The notes under the pieces are model-generated. The model saw only the letters and a list, made by a program, of their open reading frames with translations, was not told the origin of the DNA and made no database searches. Of a stretch of 64,000 nt of DNA, positions 33,959-42,034 are shown piece after piece; position 1 is the stretch's first letter, and every line of letters begins with the position of its first letter. The DNA is from JANQJA01 sp047947185 (lineage in GTDB: Bacteria > Pseudomonadota > Gammaproteobacteria > Pseudomonadales > Azotimanducaceae). The translations under genes were made by a program, and so were the position numbers. The DNA lies in NCBI GenBank assembly GCA_047947185.1, contig CP170502.1, positions 5,789,791 to 5,853,790 of the forward strand, in the 5' to 3' direction.

Positions 33959-35467
33959 ATGTTTTTCGAGCGCCTGCTTTTATTTGTTCTGGTCACAGTA
34001 CCCCTGTGCACAGCAGCGGCAGTCAGCACGCCGGATCCTGGTCGGGGCATTGTGACACTCCATGCCTACGTGGGCACTGACCGGGTCCGGACAGGTACAG
34101 GTTTTGTGGTTCAGACAAGGGGACGGGATGCTTATGTGATGACCAGTGCCACCCTGTTGGCCGGAGAACCGACCATCACCGCTGTCACGCCAGCAGGGGA
34201 CGAACAGGCGGCGAAGGTCCTGCGCCTCGACGCACCCATCGATTTTGCGCTGCTGCGGGTAGACAACACGGATGCCGAGCAACTTGTATTCAGCCTGGCA
34301 GCACCTGCACCAGGTGACCCCATATGGGCGGTAACTTTAAGCGCCGGTGCCCCCGTGCTTGCCCGGGGGCTGCTGGTCAATGCTTATACCATGCCGGGAC
34401 AATCAGTGGGCATACTGAGCCACAGTGCAAGTGTCAGCAGCGATTCCCTGGGCTCCATCCTGGTGAATGAATGCAACGAAGTCGTGGGCATCAACCTGGG
34501 CTTTGGCACATCTGACGGCAATACCCGGGCGCTCGATGGCAGCGCAATTCGTACGCTGCTGGCGCGGGAAGGAGTGACTGTGTCCGAGTCGGACCGGCCC
34601 TGTGTGTCGGCCATGGACCAGGCTCGACAGCAGGCGCAGGCGGCAACCGAGGCAGCCCGGCTTGCGAGTGAGCGGGCGACCCGGGCGCAACAGGTGGCCC
34701 GGGATTTGGAGCAACGACTCACGGCATCGAGTGAAGCTAACATCGTTGAAGCCAGGGCCAGGGAAGCCAGGGAGAGGGCCGATGCGGCGCTGCAGGCGGC
34801 AGCCCGGGCGCAGGATGAGGCTGAAGCGACTCGCCAGGAAATGGCGGAGCAGACAGCGACAATCAAGGCAGAAACTGAAGCTGTCATGCGTTACCTCGAG
34901 CGGGACCGGCAGGCGGCTGAGGCCCGCTTCAGGGAAGCGCTGGCAGAACAGGGACGGGTTGCTGATGCGACGCGGAACCAGCTCTGGCTGGCGCTTCTTG
35001 TGATCGTGATACTGGTGGTGCTTTTCGCCGTGCTGGTGTTTCGCAGGCCTGCCCCGGTGCAGGCTGATACCCCACCCCTGGAGGAGAGCCCCGCTGTTCC
35101 TCCGGTTGTCGGCGCGACTGTCCCGCACAACGAGCAACTTGCTGAATATGTCCTGGACGGCCGTGACGAAGACGGCATCCGCTATCTGCTCCGTATCTCT
35201 GGTGACCAGTTGATCAATCCTGAGGGTATAGTGATCGGCCGAAATCCGCAGGACTCGCCCTTCGCGATCAACCACGTGGATGTCTCACGCAAGCATGCCC
35301 GCATGAAGGTCATGAAGAACCGCGTTTTCCTTGAGGACCTGGGTTCTACCAATGGCACCTCGGTGAATGGCCAGTCAATTGATGATAAAGGGCCGGTTGC
35401 GGTCAACAATGGTGACCAGATTATCATCGGTTCGGTGGTCATGAAATTGCGCGTCCTGGGGGCCTGA
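33959..35467 (+). CDS. Transmembrane protein: periplasmic pseudo-trypsin, coiled coil, cytosolic FHA domain
   Basis: 502 residues from ATG 33959. Signal/anchor MFFERLLLFVLVTVPLC; residues ~25-200 have the S1C (DegP-like) trypsin fold: GTGFVVQTRGRDAYVMTSAT, DFALLRVD and SDSLGSILVNECNEVVGINL. The catalytic His position (usually TNAHV) reads TSATL, so the protease should be inactive. Residues ~219-340 are an Ala/Arg/Glu-rich coiled coil, ~342-363 a membrane span (LWLALLVIVILVVLFAVLVF), and ~420-480 an FHA domain (GRNPQ...SRKHARM...GSTNGTSVNG). FHA domains bind phosphothreonine. This looks like a signal receptor linking a periplasmic ligand to a cytosolic phosphoprotein. Confidence 0.82.
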   Translation: MFFERLLLFVLVTVPLCTAAAVSTPDPGRGIVTLHAYVGTDRVRTGTGFVVQTRGRDAYVMTSATLLAGEPTITAVTPAGDEQAAKVLRLDAPIDFALLRVDNTDAEQLVFSLAAPAPGDPIWAVTLSAGAPVLARGLLVNAYTMPGQSVGILSHSASVSSDSLGSILVNECNEVVGINLGFGTSDGNTRALDGSAIRTLLAREGVTVSESDRPCVSAMDQARQQAQAATEAARLASERATRAQQVARDLEQRLTASSEANIVEARAREARERADAALQAAARAQDEAEATRQEMAEQTATIKAETEAVMRYLERDRQAAEARFREALAEQGRVADATRNQLWLALLVIVILVVLFAVLVFRRPAPVQADTPPLEESPAVPPVVGATVPHNEQLAEYVLDGRDEDGIRYLLRISGDQLINPEGIVIGRNPQDSPFAINHVDVSRKHARMKVMKNRVFLEDLGSTNGTSVNGQSIDDKGPVAVNNGDQIIIGSVVMKLRVLGA

Positions 35468-35596
35468 TGTTTCGTCCTGCCGGCGCGCTACAAATGCCTG
35501 ATTTATCTGTTAAAATCCGGGCCCGAGAGAGGGAAGGGCACCGCGTGTGCATGTTGGCGCTCAAATATGCTGACGGCAACATCCCAGCCACTATGC

Positions 35597-35630
35597 CACG
35601 CGTCCTTTGTCGTGGATCAAAGGACGTGTG
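35597..35630 (+). promoter_or_regulatory. Leader hairpin upstream of korA
   Basis: CACGCGTCCTTTG and CAAAGGACGTGTG pair over 13 bases with one G-T, loop TCGTGGAT (35610-35617), ending 34 bases before the korA start. No U tract follows, so it is more likely a protein-binding dyad or 5'-UTR structure than a terminator. Confidence 0.5.
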
Positions 35631-35664
35631 GGCGCAAAGAATCTACTTGCAGGGTTGATAATTT

Positions 35665-37530
35665 ATGTCAGTTGTTGAACAGGTCAATCAGGATACGGAA
35701 ACCAACGTGGTATCGTCGGTTGTGGTACGTTTTGCCGGGGATTCCGGTGATGGCATGCAACTTACCGGTACAAATTTTACCGAGGCGACAGCCATCTTCG
35801 GCAATGACCTCGCAACTTTCCCCGATTTTCCCGCAGAGATACGGGCGCCTGCCGGTGCAACCTTTGGCGTGTCTGCATTCCAGATTTATTTTGGCAATGA
35901 TGAAGTAACCACGGCGGGTGACGACGTCGATGTCCTTGTCGCCATGAATCCTGCGGCGCTGATTACCAACCTGAAAGACCTGGTTGAAGGTGGCCTGGTA
36001 ATTGTCGACAGTGATGCCTTTACTGACAAGAACATGGCCAGGGCGGGTTACAAGGAAAATCCACTGGAAGATGGCTCGCTTGATGGTTATCGGCTCATTT
36101 CCATCGATATAACAAAGCAGGTGCTGGAAGCCGTAAAACCTTATGGGTTGACCCACAAGTTTGCGGTTCGCTGCAAGAACATGTGGACCCTGGGTCTTGT
36201 GATGTGGCTGTTTGAGCGCAGTCGGGATGCTGCAATTGCTGGTCTGACGGCCAAGTTCAGCAAAGCGCCTGAAATCAGGGATGCCAATATTGCGGCGCTG
36301 AATGCAGGCCACGCGTTCGGCGAAACAGCAGAACTGCCTACTGGGGTTGAGGTCTATCACGTGCCGAGGGCGGAGGTACCACCCGGGCTGTATCGCAATA
36401 CCACCGGCACCGAGGCCCTTGCCTTTGGGTTGATTGCGGGTGGCCAACTGGCCGACATTCCAATTGTGTTTGCCTCTTATCCGATTACCCCGGCCTCTGC
36501 CTTGCTGCATGCACTCTCGGGCCAGAAACAGTTTGATGTACTTACCTTTCAGGCAGAGGACGAGATTGCCGCAGTCTGTGCAGCCATAGGCGCCTCTTTT
36601 GCAGGTTCGCTCGGGGTCACATCCAGCTCCGGGCCGGGGATATCGCTGAAGGGTGAGGCCATTTCGCTGGCGGCAGGTACTGAACTACCGCTGGTTATTG
36701 TCAACACCCAGCGTGGTGGCCCATCAACCGGACTCCCTACCAAGACGGAACAATCCGACCTGAACCAGGCGCTGTTTGGCCGCCATGCTGACACCAGTTT
36801 GCCGGTGATTGCGGCCTGCACCTCGGCGGACTGTTTTGATGTCGCTATCGAAGCCGTGCGCATCGCCACAAAATACCGAACGCCGGTCATTCTGTTGAGT
36901 GATGGTTACCTGGCCAATGCGTCTGAGCCCTGGGCGGTACCGGACATGGCGTCCTATGCACCGTTTCCCGTGCAGTTTGCGACAGAGCCGGAAGGATTTT
37001 CGCCGGCCAACCGGGACGCTGATACCCTGGCCCGGGTCTGGGCAAAACCGGGCACACCGGGGCTTGAGCACCGGATTGGTGGCATTGAGAAAGATTTTGA
37101 GACGGGCGATATTTCCTACGAGCCTGCTAACCACCAGAAAATGACTGATACCCGCAAGGCCAAGGTAGACGGTATTGCACGCGACATTCCCGCCCAGACG
37201 GTGGCCCTGGGTAACACATCGGGCAAACTCGTGGTTGTCGGTTGGGGCTCCACCTATGGTGCAATCCACCAGGCTGTCAAGCGTGCCCGGCAGGACAGGC
37301 AGGACGTGTCCCATATTCATATCCGCCATCTCTGGCCCTTGCCGCCAAACCTGGGTGAGTTGCTGGCAGGCTTCGAATCAGTGCTTGTGCCCGAAATGAA
37401 CACCGGTCAGCTTGTGTACGTCCTGCGCAGCCATTACCTCGTGGATGCCAGGCCGCTTAACAAGGTGTCTGGCCAGCCTTTCAAAATCCGCGAAATTTCT
37501 GATGCCATCAAGGCATCCCTGGAGTCATAG
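35665..37530 (+). CDS. korA: 2-oxoglutarate:ferredoxin oxidoreductase, fused gamma-alpha subunit
   Basis: 621 residues from ATG 35665. Residues ~18-200 are the gamma domain (VVRFAGDSGDGMQLTGTNFT), the rest the alpha (pyrimidine/domain II) part: FASYPITPASALLHALS, AEDEIAAVCAAIGASFAGSL, VTSSSGPGISLKGEAI, IVNTQRGGPSTGLPTKTEQSD. With KorB it oxidatively decarboxylates 2-oxoglutarate (or a related 2-oxoacid) to the acyl-CoA and reduced ferredoxin. This fused form occurs in aerobic bacteria as an alternative to the 2-oxoglutarate dehydrogenase complex. The stop and the next start are adjacent. Confidence 0.93.
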   Translation: MSVVEQVNQDTETNVVSSVVVRFAGDSGDGMQLTGTNFTEATAIFGNDLATFPDFPAEIRAPAGATFGVSAFQIYFGNDEVTTAGDDVDVLVAMNPAALITNLKDLVEGGLVIVDSDAFTDKNMARAGYKENPLEDGSLDGYRLISIDITKQVLEAVKPYGLTHKFAVRCKNMWTLGLVMWLFERSRDAAIAGLTAKFSKAPEIRDANIAALNAGHAFGETAELPTGVEVYHVPRAEVPPGLYRNTTGTEALAFGLIAGGQLADIPIVFASYPITPASALLHALSGQKQFDVLTFQAEDEIAAVCAAIGASFAGSLGVTSSSGPGISLKGEAISLAAGTELPLVIVNTQRGGPSTGLPTKTEQSDLNQALFGRHADTSLPVIAACTSADCFDVAIEAVRIATKYRTPVILLSDGYLANASEPWAVPDMASYAPFPVQFATEPEGFSPANRDADTLARVWAKPGTPGLEHRIGGIEKDFETGDISYEPANHQKMTDTRKAKVDGIARDIPAQTVALGNTSGKLVVVGWGSTYGAIHQAVKRARQDRQDVSHIHIRHLWPLPPNLGELLAGFESVLVPEMNTGQLVYVLRSHYLVDARPLNKVSGQPFKIREISDAIKASLES

Positions 37531-38550
37531 ATGAACGCCCCTGTACAAAACCTTACCATCAAGGATTTCGAAACTGACCAGGAAGTACGCTGGTGCCCGG
37601 GATGTGGTGATTATGCCATCCTGAAAACCGTGCAAAAGCTGATGCCAACCCTGGGCGTTCCGAAGGAAAACATCGTGTTCATCTCGGGTATCGGCTGTTC
37701 GTCACGATTTCCCTATTACATGGAAACCTATGGCTTCCACACGATTCACGGACGTGCGCCCGCCATTGCTACTGGCGTCAAGCTGGCGAATCCGGAACTG
37801 GATGTCTGGGTTATCACCGGTGACGGCGATGGTCTGTCGATTGGCGGAAACCACATGATTCACGTGCTGCGCCGGAACGTTGACCTCAACATCCTGCTTT
37901 TCAACAACGAAATTTATGGCCTGACCAAAGGCCAGTATTCGCCGACATCAAAACCCGGCACCCGTTCACCCTCAACCCCGGACGGGTCCCTTGATAACCC
38001 CTTGTCCCCGATCCAGTTTGCGCTGGGCTCAGGCGCACGGTTTGTCGCGCGATCCATTGATACCGAGATGAAACACCTGACAGAGGTGCTGACCCGGGCC
38101 CATGATCACCGTGGCGCCTCTTTTGTTGAAATTTACCAGAACTGTCCGGTCTACAACGACGGCATCTTTGAGCAGGTGAAGGACAAGAAGACTGCAGACG
38201 ACATGCGCCTTGTACTTGCCCATGGCGAGCCAATGCTGTTCGGGAAGGAACGGAACAAGGGCATTCGGCTGAATACCCGAAACCTCAAGCTTGAGGTGGT
38301 TGTCATTGGTGAGGAGGGTGTCACAGAGGCTGATATCCTGGTGCACGATGAAACCAACAAGGTTCTCGCGCAGATGCTGGCAGATATCCATGCACCTGAG
38401 TTCCCCGAACCTGTCGGCGTCATCTACTGTGCCCCTGCCCATGCCTATGTTGACGACGTCTACGACCAGCGTATTGCCGTGCGTCAGAGGGCGGGTGAGG
38501 CGGACATGAACAAACTGCTTCGCAGCGGCCAGACCTGGACTGTTGAATAG
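37531..38550 (+). CDS. korB: 2-oxoglutarate:ferredoxin oxidoreductase beta subunit
   Basis: 339 residues from ATG 37531, directly abutting korA. RWCPGCGDYAILKTVQKLMP and SGIGCSSRFPYYMETYGFHT carry Fe-S ligand cysteines, and VWVITGDGDGLSIGGNHMIH is the thiamine-diphosphate GDG...N motif, followed by LFNNEIYGLTKGQYSPTS. Binds TPP and one [4Fe-4S] cluster. Part of the same operon, closed by a strong terminator at 38588. Confidence 0.94.
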   Translation: MNAPVQNLTIKDFETDQEVRWCPGCGDYAILKTVQKLMPTLGVPKENIVFISGIGCSSRFPYYMETYGFHTIHGRAPAIATGVKLANPELDVWVITGDGDGLSIGGNHMIHVLRRNVDLNILLFNNEIYGLTKGQYSPTSKPGTRSPSTPDGSLDNPLSPIQFALGSGARFVARSIDTEMKHLTEVLTRAHDHRGASFVEIYQNCPVYNDGIFEQVKDKKTADDMRLVLAHGEPMLFGKERNKGIRLNTRNLKLEVVVIGEEGVTEADILVHDETNKVLAQMLADIHAPEFPEPVGVIYCAPAHAYVDDVYDQRIAVRQRAGEADMNKLLRSGQTWTVE

Positions 38551-38587
38551 ATCATTCCGGGCAGGCCAGAAGCAAACAGTGCACAGG

Positions 38588-38614
38588 AATGGGAGGGTTA
38601 CCTCCCATTTTTTT
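38588..38614 (+). terminator. Intrinsic terminator of korAB
   Basis: AATGGGAGG-GTTA-CCTCCCATT is a perfect 9-base stem with a 4-base loop, running into seven T residues (38608-38614). 38 bases after the korB stop. The clearest terminator in the window. Confidence 0.92.
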
Positions 38615-38723
38615 GCCTGTCATTCCGTGCCCCTGCCTGGGGCATAATTGTGATTCGACAGCGTAGCCAGACAGGAGCGAAGCTGGTAAGTTCTTGCATG
38701 TCTCACGCGACGAGGATCTGTAG

Positions 38724-39197
38724 ATGACACTTCCGAAGACAGGAAACCTGGCACCAAAATTTACGCTGAAAAACCAGGACGGTGTTGACGTCAGCCTGAA
38801 AGATTTTATTGGGCAGAAACATGTGGTGCTGTACTTTTATCCCAAGGCCATGACACCGGGTTGTACGACCCAGGCCTGTGGCCTGCGGGACAGCAAATCG
38901 AAGCTCGGCAGCAGAAACGCGGTGGTACTCGGTGTAAGTCCTGACCCGGTATCTCGGCTTCAGAAGTTTCGCGAGAAAGAAAATCTGAACTTTGACCTGC
39001 TGGCAGACGAGGATCACAAGGTGGCAGAGAAGTATGGTGTCTGGGGGCTGAAGAAATTTATGGGCCGCGAATACATGGGCATCAACCGTTCCACGTTTAT
39101 CATCGGGATGGACGGAAGGTTGAAACAGGTCATCGCGAAGGTGAACACCAAAACACACCATGATGATGTGCTGGCAATATTGAAGGCGCTGGATTAA
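38724..39197 (+). CDS. bcp: Thioredoxin-dependent peroxiredoxin, BCP/PrxQ type
   Basis: 157 residues from ATG 38724. The thioredoxin fold carries the peroxidatic Cys in YFYPKAMTPGCTTQACGLRD; the second Cys five residues later is the resolving one of PrxQ/BCP. Reduces H2O2 and lipid hydroperoxides in the cytosol. WGLKKFMGREYMGINRSTFI is the usual C-terminal block. Gene stands alone after the korAB terminator. A possible OxyR target (inference). Confidence 0.93.
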   Translation: MTLPKTGNLAPKFTLKNQDGVDVSLKDFIGQKHVVLYFYPKAMTPGCTTQACGLRDSKSKLGSRNAVVLGVSPDPVSRLQKFREKENLNFDLLADEDHKVAEKYGVWGLKKFMGREYMGINRSTFIIGMDGRLKQVIAKVNTKTHHDDVLAILKALD

Positions 39198-39235
39198 CCG
39201 GAAAATGGACGCGCAGGTTAGGTGCCTGGTTTACC

Positions 39236-39290
39236 ATGCCGGGCACCTCCATGCCGGGCACCTCCATGCCGGGCACCTCCATGCCGGGCA
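39236..39290 (+). repeat. 15-bp tandem repeat, 3.7 copies
   Basis: ATGCCGGGCACCTCC repeats at 39236, 39251 and 39266, with a partial copy ending at 39290. An upstream AGGTGCC (about 39220) is the reverse complement of the GGCACCT in each unit, so several alternative hairpins can form. It lies between bcp and the phosphotransferase gene, 54 bases before the latter's start. Unit length divisible by three but no gene covers it. Confidence 0.85.
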
Positions 39291-39344
39291 AAAGGCGGCA
39301 GCACCGCCCGGGACTGCACCAACATATAAACAGGGGGGAATTGC

Positions 39345-40406
39345 ATGACGGACTTTCGAGCCCAGGAAAACACCGGGACAATTCCGGTTCAGGAGCGCCA
39401 TCAGTTTGATGTTGGTGCGCTGCAGCGCTACATGGCGGAACATGTTGAGGGATTCAAGGGAGAGCTGACGGTGGAGGAATTTGCCGGCGGCCAGTCAAAC
39501 CCGACCTACCTCCTGACCGCAGGGGACCAGCAATACGTGATGCGCCGCAAACCACCTGGCCAGTTGCTGAAGTCCGCGCACGCTGTGGATCGCGAATACA
39601 AGGTACTGTCTGCGCTGCAGAACACCGATGTGCCCACGGCGAGAACCTACGCCCTGTGCGAAGACGAATCGGTTATCGGTACCATGTTCTACATCATGGA
39701 GTACCTTCAGGGACGAGTGATCTGGGACAGCACCGCCGGACCCTATTCACAGGCAGAGCGTGGAGAGATCTGGGATGCGGCCAATGTGGCGGTCGCCAAA
39801 CTCCACATGGTGGATTTCAATGAAGTGGGTCTCGCCGATTTTGGCAAGCACAGTGAATACATTGCCCGGCAGATCACCCGTTGGTCGGGCCAGTACGAGT
39901 ACACCAAAACGGTTGAAAATCCCTATATGGATAACCTGATTGAGTACCTGCCGAAGAACATACCCGAGGATGACAGTTGTACCATTGTCCACGGTGACCT
40001 GCAGATTGCCAACATGATGATGCACAGGGACCGGAACGAGGTCATCGGTATCCTGGACTGGGAGCTTTCCACGCTCGGAAGTCCGCTGTCTGACTTTGCC
40101 TACCTGTGCAGGCCCTATCGCGATGCACTCAGGAACGCTGACCTGAAGGCGCTGGGGATTCCCCCGGAAGAAGAATATGTTGAGGCTTACTGTCGCCGGA
40201 CGGGGCGATCGGGAATAGACAACTGGGATTACTACATCGCCTTCAACATGTTCAGGCTGGCGGGTATTCTCCAGGGAATCGCGCGCCGGGTACTGGACGG
40301 AACCGCCGCGAGTAAACATGCCGAGGCGGCGGGCGCCGGTGCCTTTAATATGGCAAAACTGGCCTGGGCCCAAATTGACAGCAGCGTCCGACTGGACGAG
40401 GAGTAG
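39345..40406 (+). CDS. APH-like phosphotransferase (ACAD10/11 N-terminal type)
   Basis: 353 residues from ATG 39345, with AGGGGGGAATTGC upstream. Kinase-like fold: FAGGQSNPTYLL, YVMRRKPPGQLLKSAHAVDR with the Lys/Arg-rich ATP site, HGDLQIANMMMHRDRNEVIG (Brenner motif HxDxxxxN, here HGDLQIANMM) and LDWELSTLGSPLSDFAYLC (the DxE/D metal site). In animals this domain is fused to an acyl-CoA dehydrogenase (ACAD10/11); in Pseudomonas the levulinate pathway uses a similar separate kinase on 4-hydroxyacyl-CoA. A GST gene follows by 3 bases. Confidence 0.86.
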   Translation: MTDFRAQENTGTIPVQERHQFDVGALQRYMAEHVEGFKGELTVEEFAGGQSNPTYLLTAGDQQYVMRRKPPGQLLKSAHAVDREYKVLSALQNTDVPTARTYALCEDESVIGTMFYIMEYLQGRVIWDSTAGPYSQAERGEIWDAANVAVAKLHMVDFNEVGLADFGKHSEYIARQITRWSGQYEYTKTVENPYMDNLIEYLPKNIPEDDSCTIVHGDLQIANMMMHRDRNEVIGILDWELSTLGSPLSDFAYLCRPYRDALRNADLKALGIPPEEEYVEAYCRRTGRSGIDNWDYYIAFNMFRLAGILQGIARRVLDGTAASKHAEAAGAGAFNMAKLAWAQIDSSVRLDEE

Positions 40407-40409
40407 ACC

Positions 40410-41081
40410 ATGCTTGTTCTGGCCACAACAGAACGTGAGTATCCCTGGGGAACACTGCGTTCTACCAATGCCAGCAAGGTGAAAGTGATACTGGAAGAAA
40501 AAGAGCTGGATTACAGGGTGGATCGCCTGCGGCCGGGTGACCTCTGGAAGAAGCCGCCGGGGCTGCTGGCGAAACATCCCTTGGGCAAAGTGCCTTATCT
40601 CGAAACTGAACACGACGGCGTGATTTTTGACTCGACCGTCATTAACGAATACATCGAAGACCGGTACCCCCACAATGCGCTCAAACCCGCGGACGCGCTG
40701 GGCCTGGCCAGAATGCGTATGCTTGAGAACATGGGTGACGAGGCCTTTCTGGTGGGAGACCTGCCAAAAATCTGGATGCCGCTCTGGTCGGCCCCGGAAG
40801 ATCGCAATGCCGAGGCTATGGAAGCGGGGCGCAGCGGGCTCCGCAGCCGGGGTCTGCCTTACCTTGAGCAGGAGCTTGACGGGCGCGAATACCTGTGTGG
40901 TGACTTTTCCCTGGCAGATGCGCCTTTTATGGCGGTCGCGATGGTGTTGCAGGTCGATGGCATGGATCTGGGCGCTTTCCCCCGGGTTGCAGCCTATCTG
41001 GATCGTCTGCGGGCGCGCCCCTCCTATCGCGCTATCGACCCCCGCACTTCACTCGCCGATTCCGCAGGACATTTCGCCTAG
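40410..41081 (+). CDS. Glutathione S-transferase family protein
   Basis: 223 residues from ATG 40410. N-terminal thioredoxin-like domain with TNASKVKVILEEKELDYRVD, GKVPYLETEHDGVIFDSTVI (the cis-Pro and glutathione gamma-Glu site) and NEYIEDRYPH. The C-terminal helical domain has EYLCGDFSLADAPFMAVAMV, the N-capping-box region of GSTs. Likely cytosolic, conjugating or isomerising an electrophilic acyl intermediate. In operon with the phosphotransferase; overlaps the stop of the convergent hydrolase. Confidence 0.86.
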   Translation: MLVLATTEREYPWGTLRSTNASKVKVILEEKELDYRVDRLRPGDLWKKPPGLLAKHPLGKVPYLETEHDGVIFDSTVINEYIEDRYPHNALKPADALGLARMRMLENMGDEAFLVGDLPKIWMPLWSAPEDRNAEAMEAGRSGLRSRGLPYLEQELDGREYLCGDFSLADAPFMAVAMVLQVDGMDLGAFPRVAAYLDRLRARPSYRAIDPRTSLADSAGHFA

Positions 41082-41869
41082 CCTGTCGGGTTTTCCTCAA
41101 GAAATGCCTCTATCGTCTGATTAAAAGCCTGCGGCATCTCAAAGTAGCTGCTGTGCCCGGCATCACCCAGGTTGACAAAACGTGCACCGGGAAGCGTCGC
41201 CGCCAGCGCTTTGATATAGCTGGCGGGGAAGAGGTTGTCCTGGTCAGCACTGACAAACAGGGTGGGTATTCGATAGTCAGAGAGAGTGTCGGTATCAACG
41301 GCGAGTTGTGCGGCGGTAATGGCTTTTGGCACCACCGCAGGGTTGATCCCGTTGAATGCGCTAATCTGGTTGTAGAGCACTGCACCCGCCGGATTTCTGG
41401 CAGGAAAGTCGGCTGCCAGTGCCGCACTCCCGAATGCCGGGGCGGGCGCACTGACTTTTGCAGCAACCTGTCGTGCGTCGTTGACCGCGGCCCGGTTGAC
41501 GAAAACCCCGGGGGTATGACTCATCACCAGTTTGCCTACCCGGTCCGGGTGCATTAGCGCCAACTGGCTACCGGTCCAGCCACCCATTGACTGGCAGATG
41601 AAGTGTGCCTGTGACACCTCGCAGGCATCCATGATGCAGAGTATGTCCGAGGGAAAAAGTGCCGGCAGGAACTGGTCTTCTGTGCAGCTTGAACGCGCAA
41701 AGTGGCGATGGTCGAAGGTGATGATCCGGTACTTTTCCATGAAGTACGCAACCTGGTTGAACCAGATGGCGGCGTTGCCCCCCATGCCGTGTGCAAACAC
41801 CAGTGTCTGTGGGCCACTGCCATGGGTTTCGTAGTAGAGCTCTACTCCCTGACTTTGGATCCTGGGCAT
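41078..41869 (-). CDS. Alpha/beta hydrolase
   Basis: 263 residues from ATG 41869. Classical fold with the HG oxyanion region in FAHGMGGNAAIWFNQ, nucleophile Ser in FICQSMGGWTGSQLAL (unusual Q-S-M-G-G), acid in VSADQDNLFPASY and His in LGDAGHSSYFEMP. No signal peptide, so cytosolic. Similar to carboxylesterase/3-oxoadipate enol-lactonase-like hydrolases; substrate unknown. Confidence 0.85.
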   Translation of the reverse strand: MPRIQSQGVELYYETHGSGPQTLVFAHGMGGNAAIWFNQVAYFMEKYRIITFDHRHFARSSCTEDQFLPALFPSDILCIMDACEVSQAHFICQSMGGWTGSQLALMHPDRVGKLVMSHTPGVFVNRAAVNDARQVAAKVSAPAPAFGSAALAADFPARNPAGAVLYNQISAFNGINPAVVPKAITAAQLAVDTDTLSDYRIPTLFVSADQDNLFPASYIKALAATLPGARFVNLGDAGHSSYFEMPQAFNQTIEAFLEENPTG

Positions 41870-42034
41870 ATCTGCTGTCTCCGCTTCTTCTGCTTGCCGG
41901 GAAATTGTGGGACTTTGCCAGCGCGTCAGGGCAAATCGCCGGGCGCTGCATCGACCCTGTTGCGGTCATGGTACACTCCCGGGCCTGGGCTGTAGAGTGC
42001 CCCGGTCAACAGGACTTTTGCCAGGACTTGCAGC

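Noticed and set aside
34384..35275. Long minus-strand frames opposite the FHA protein
   Set aside because: Arise from the Ala/Arg/Glu-rich coiled coil on the plus strand; no domain and no ribosome binding site.
35467..35658. 63-codon frame upstream of korA
   Set aside because: It spans the leader dyad and the promoter region; Arg/Lys composition and lack of a ribosome binding site suggest chance.
39236..39290. Short tandem repeat considered as a CRISPR array
   Set aside because: Units are 15 bases with no spacers and no cas genes are present; it is a simple tandem repeat.
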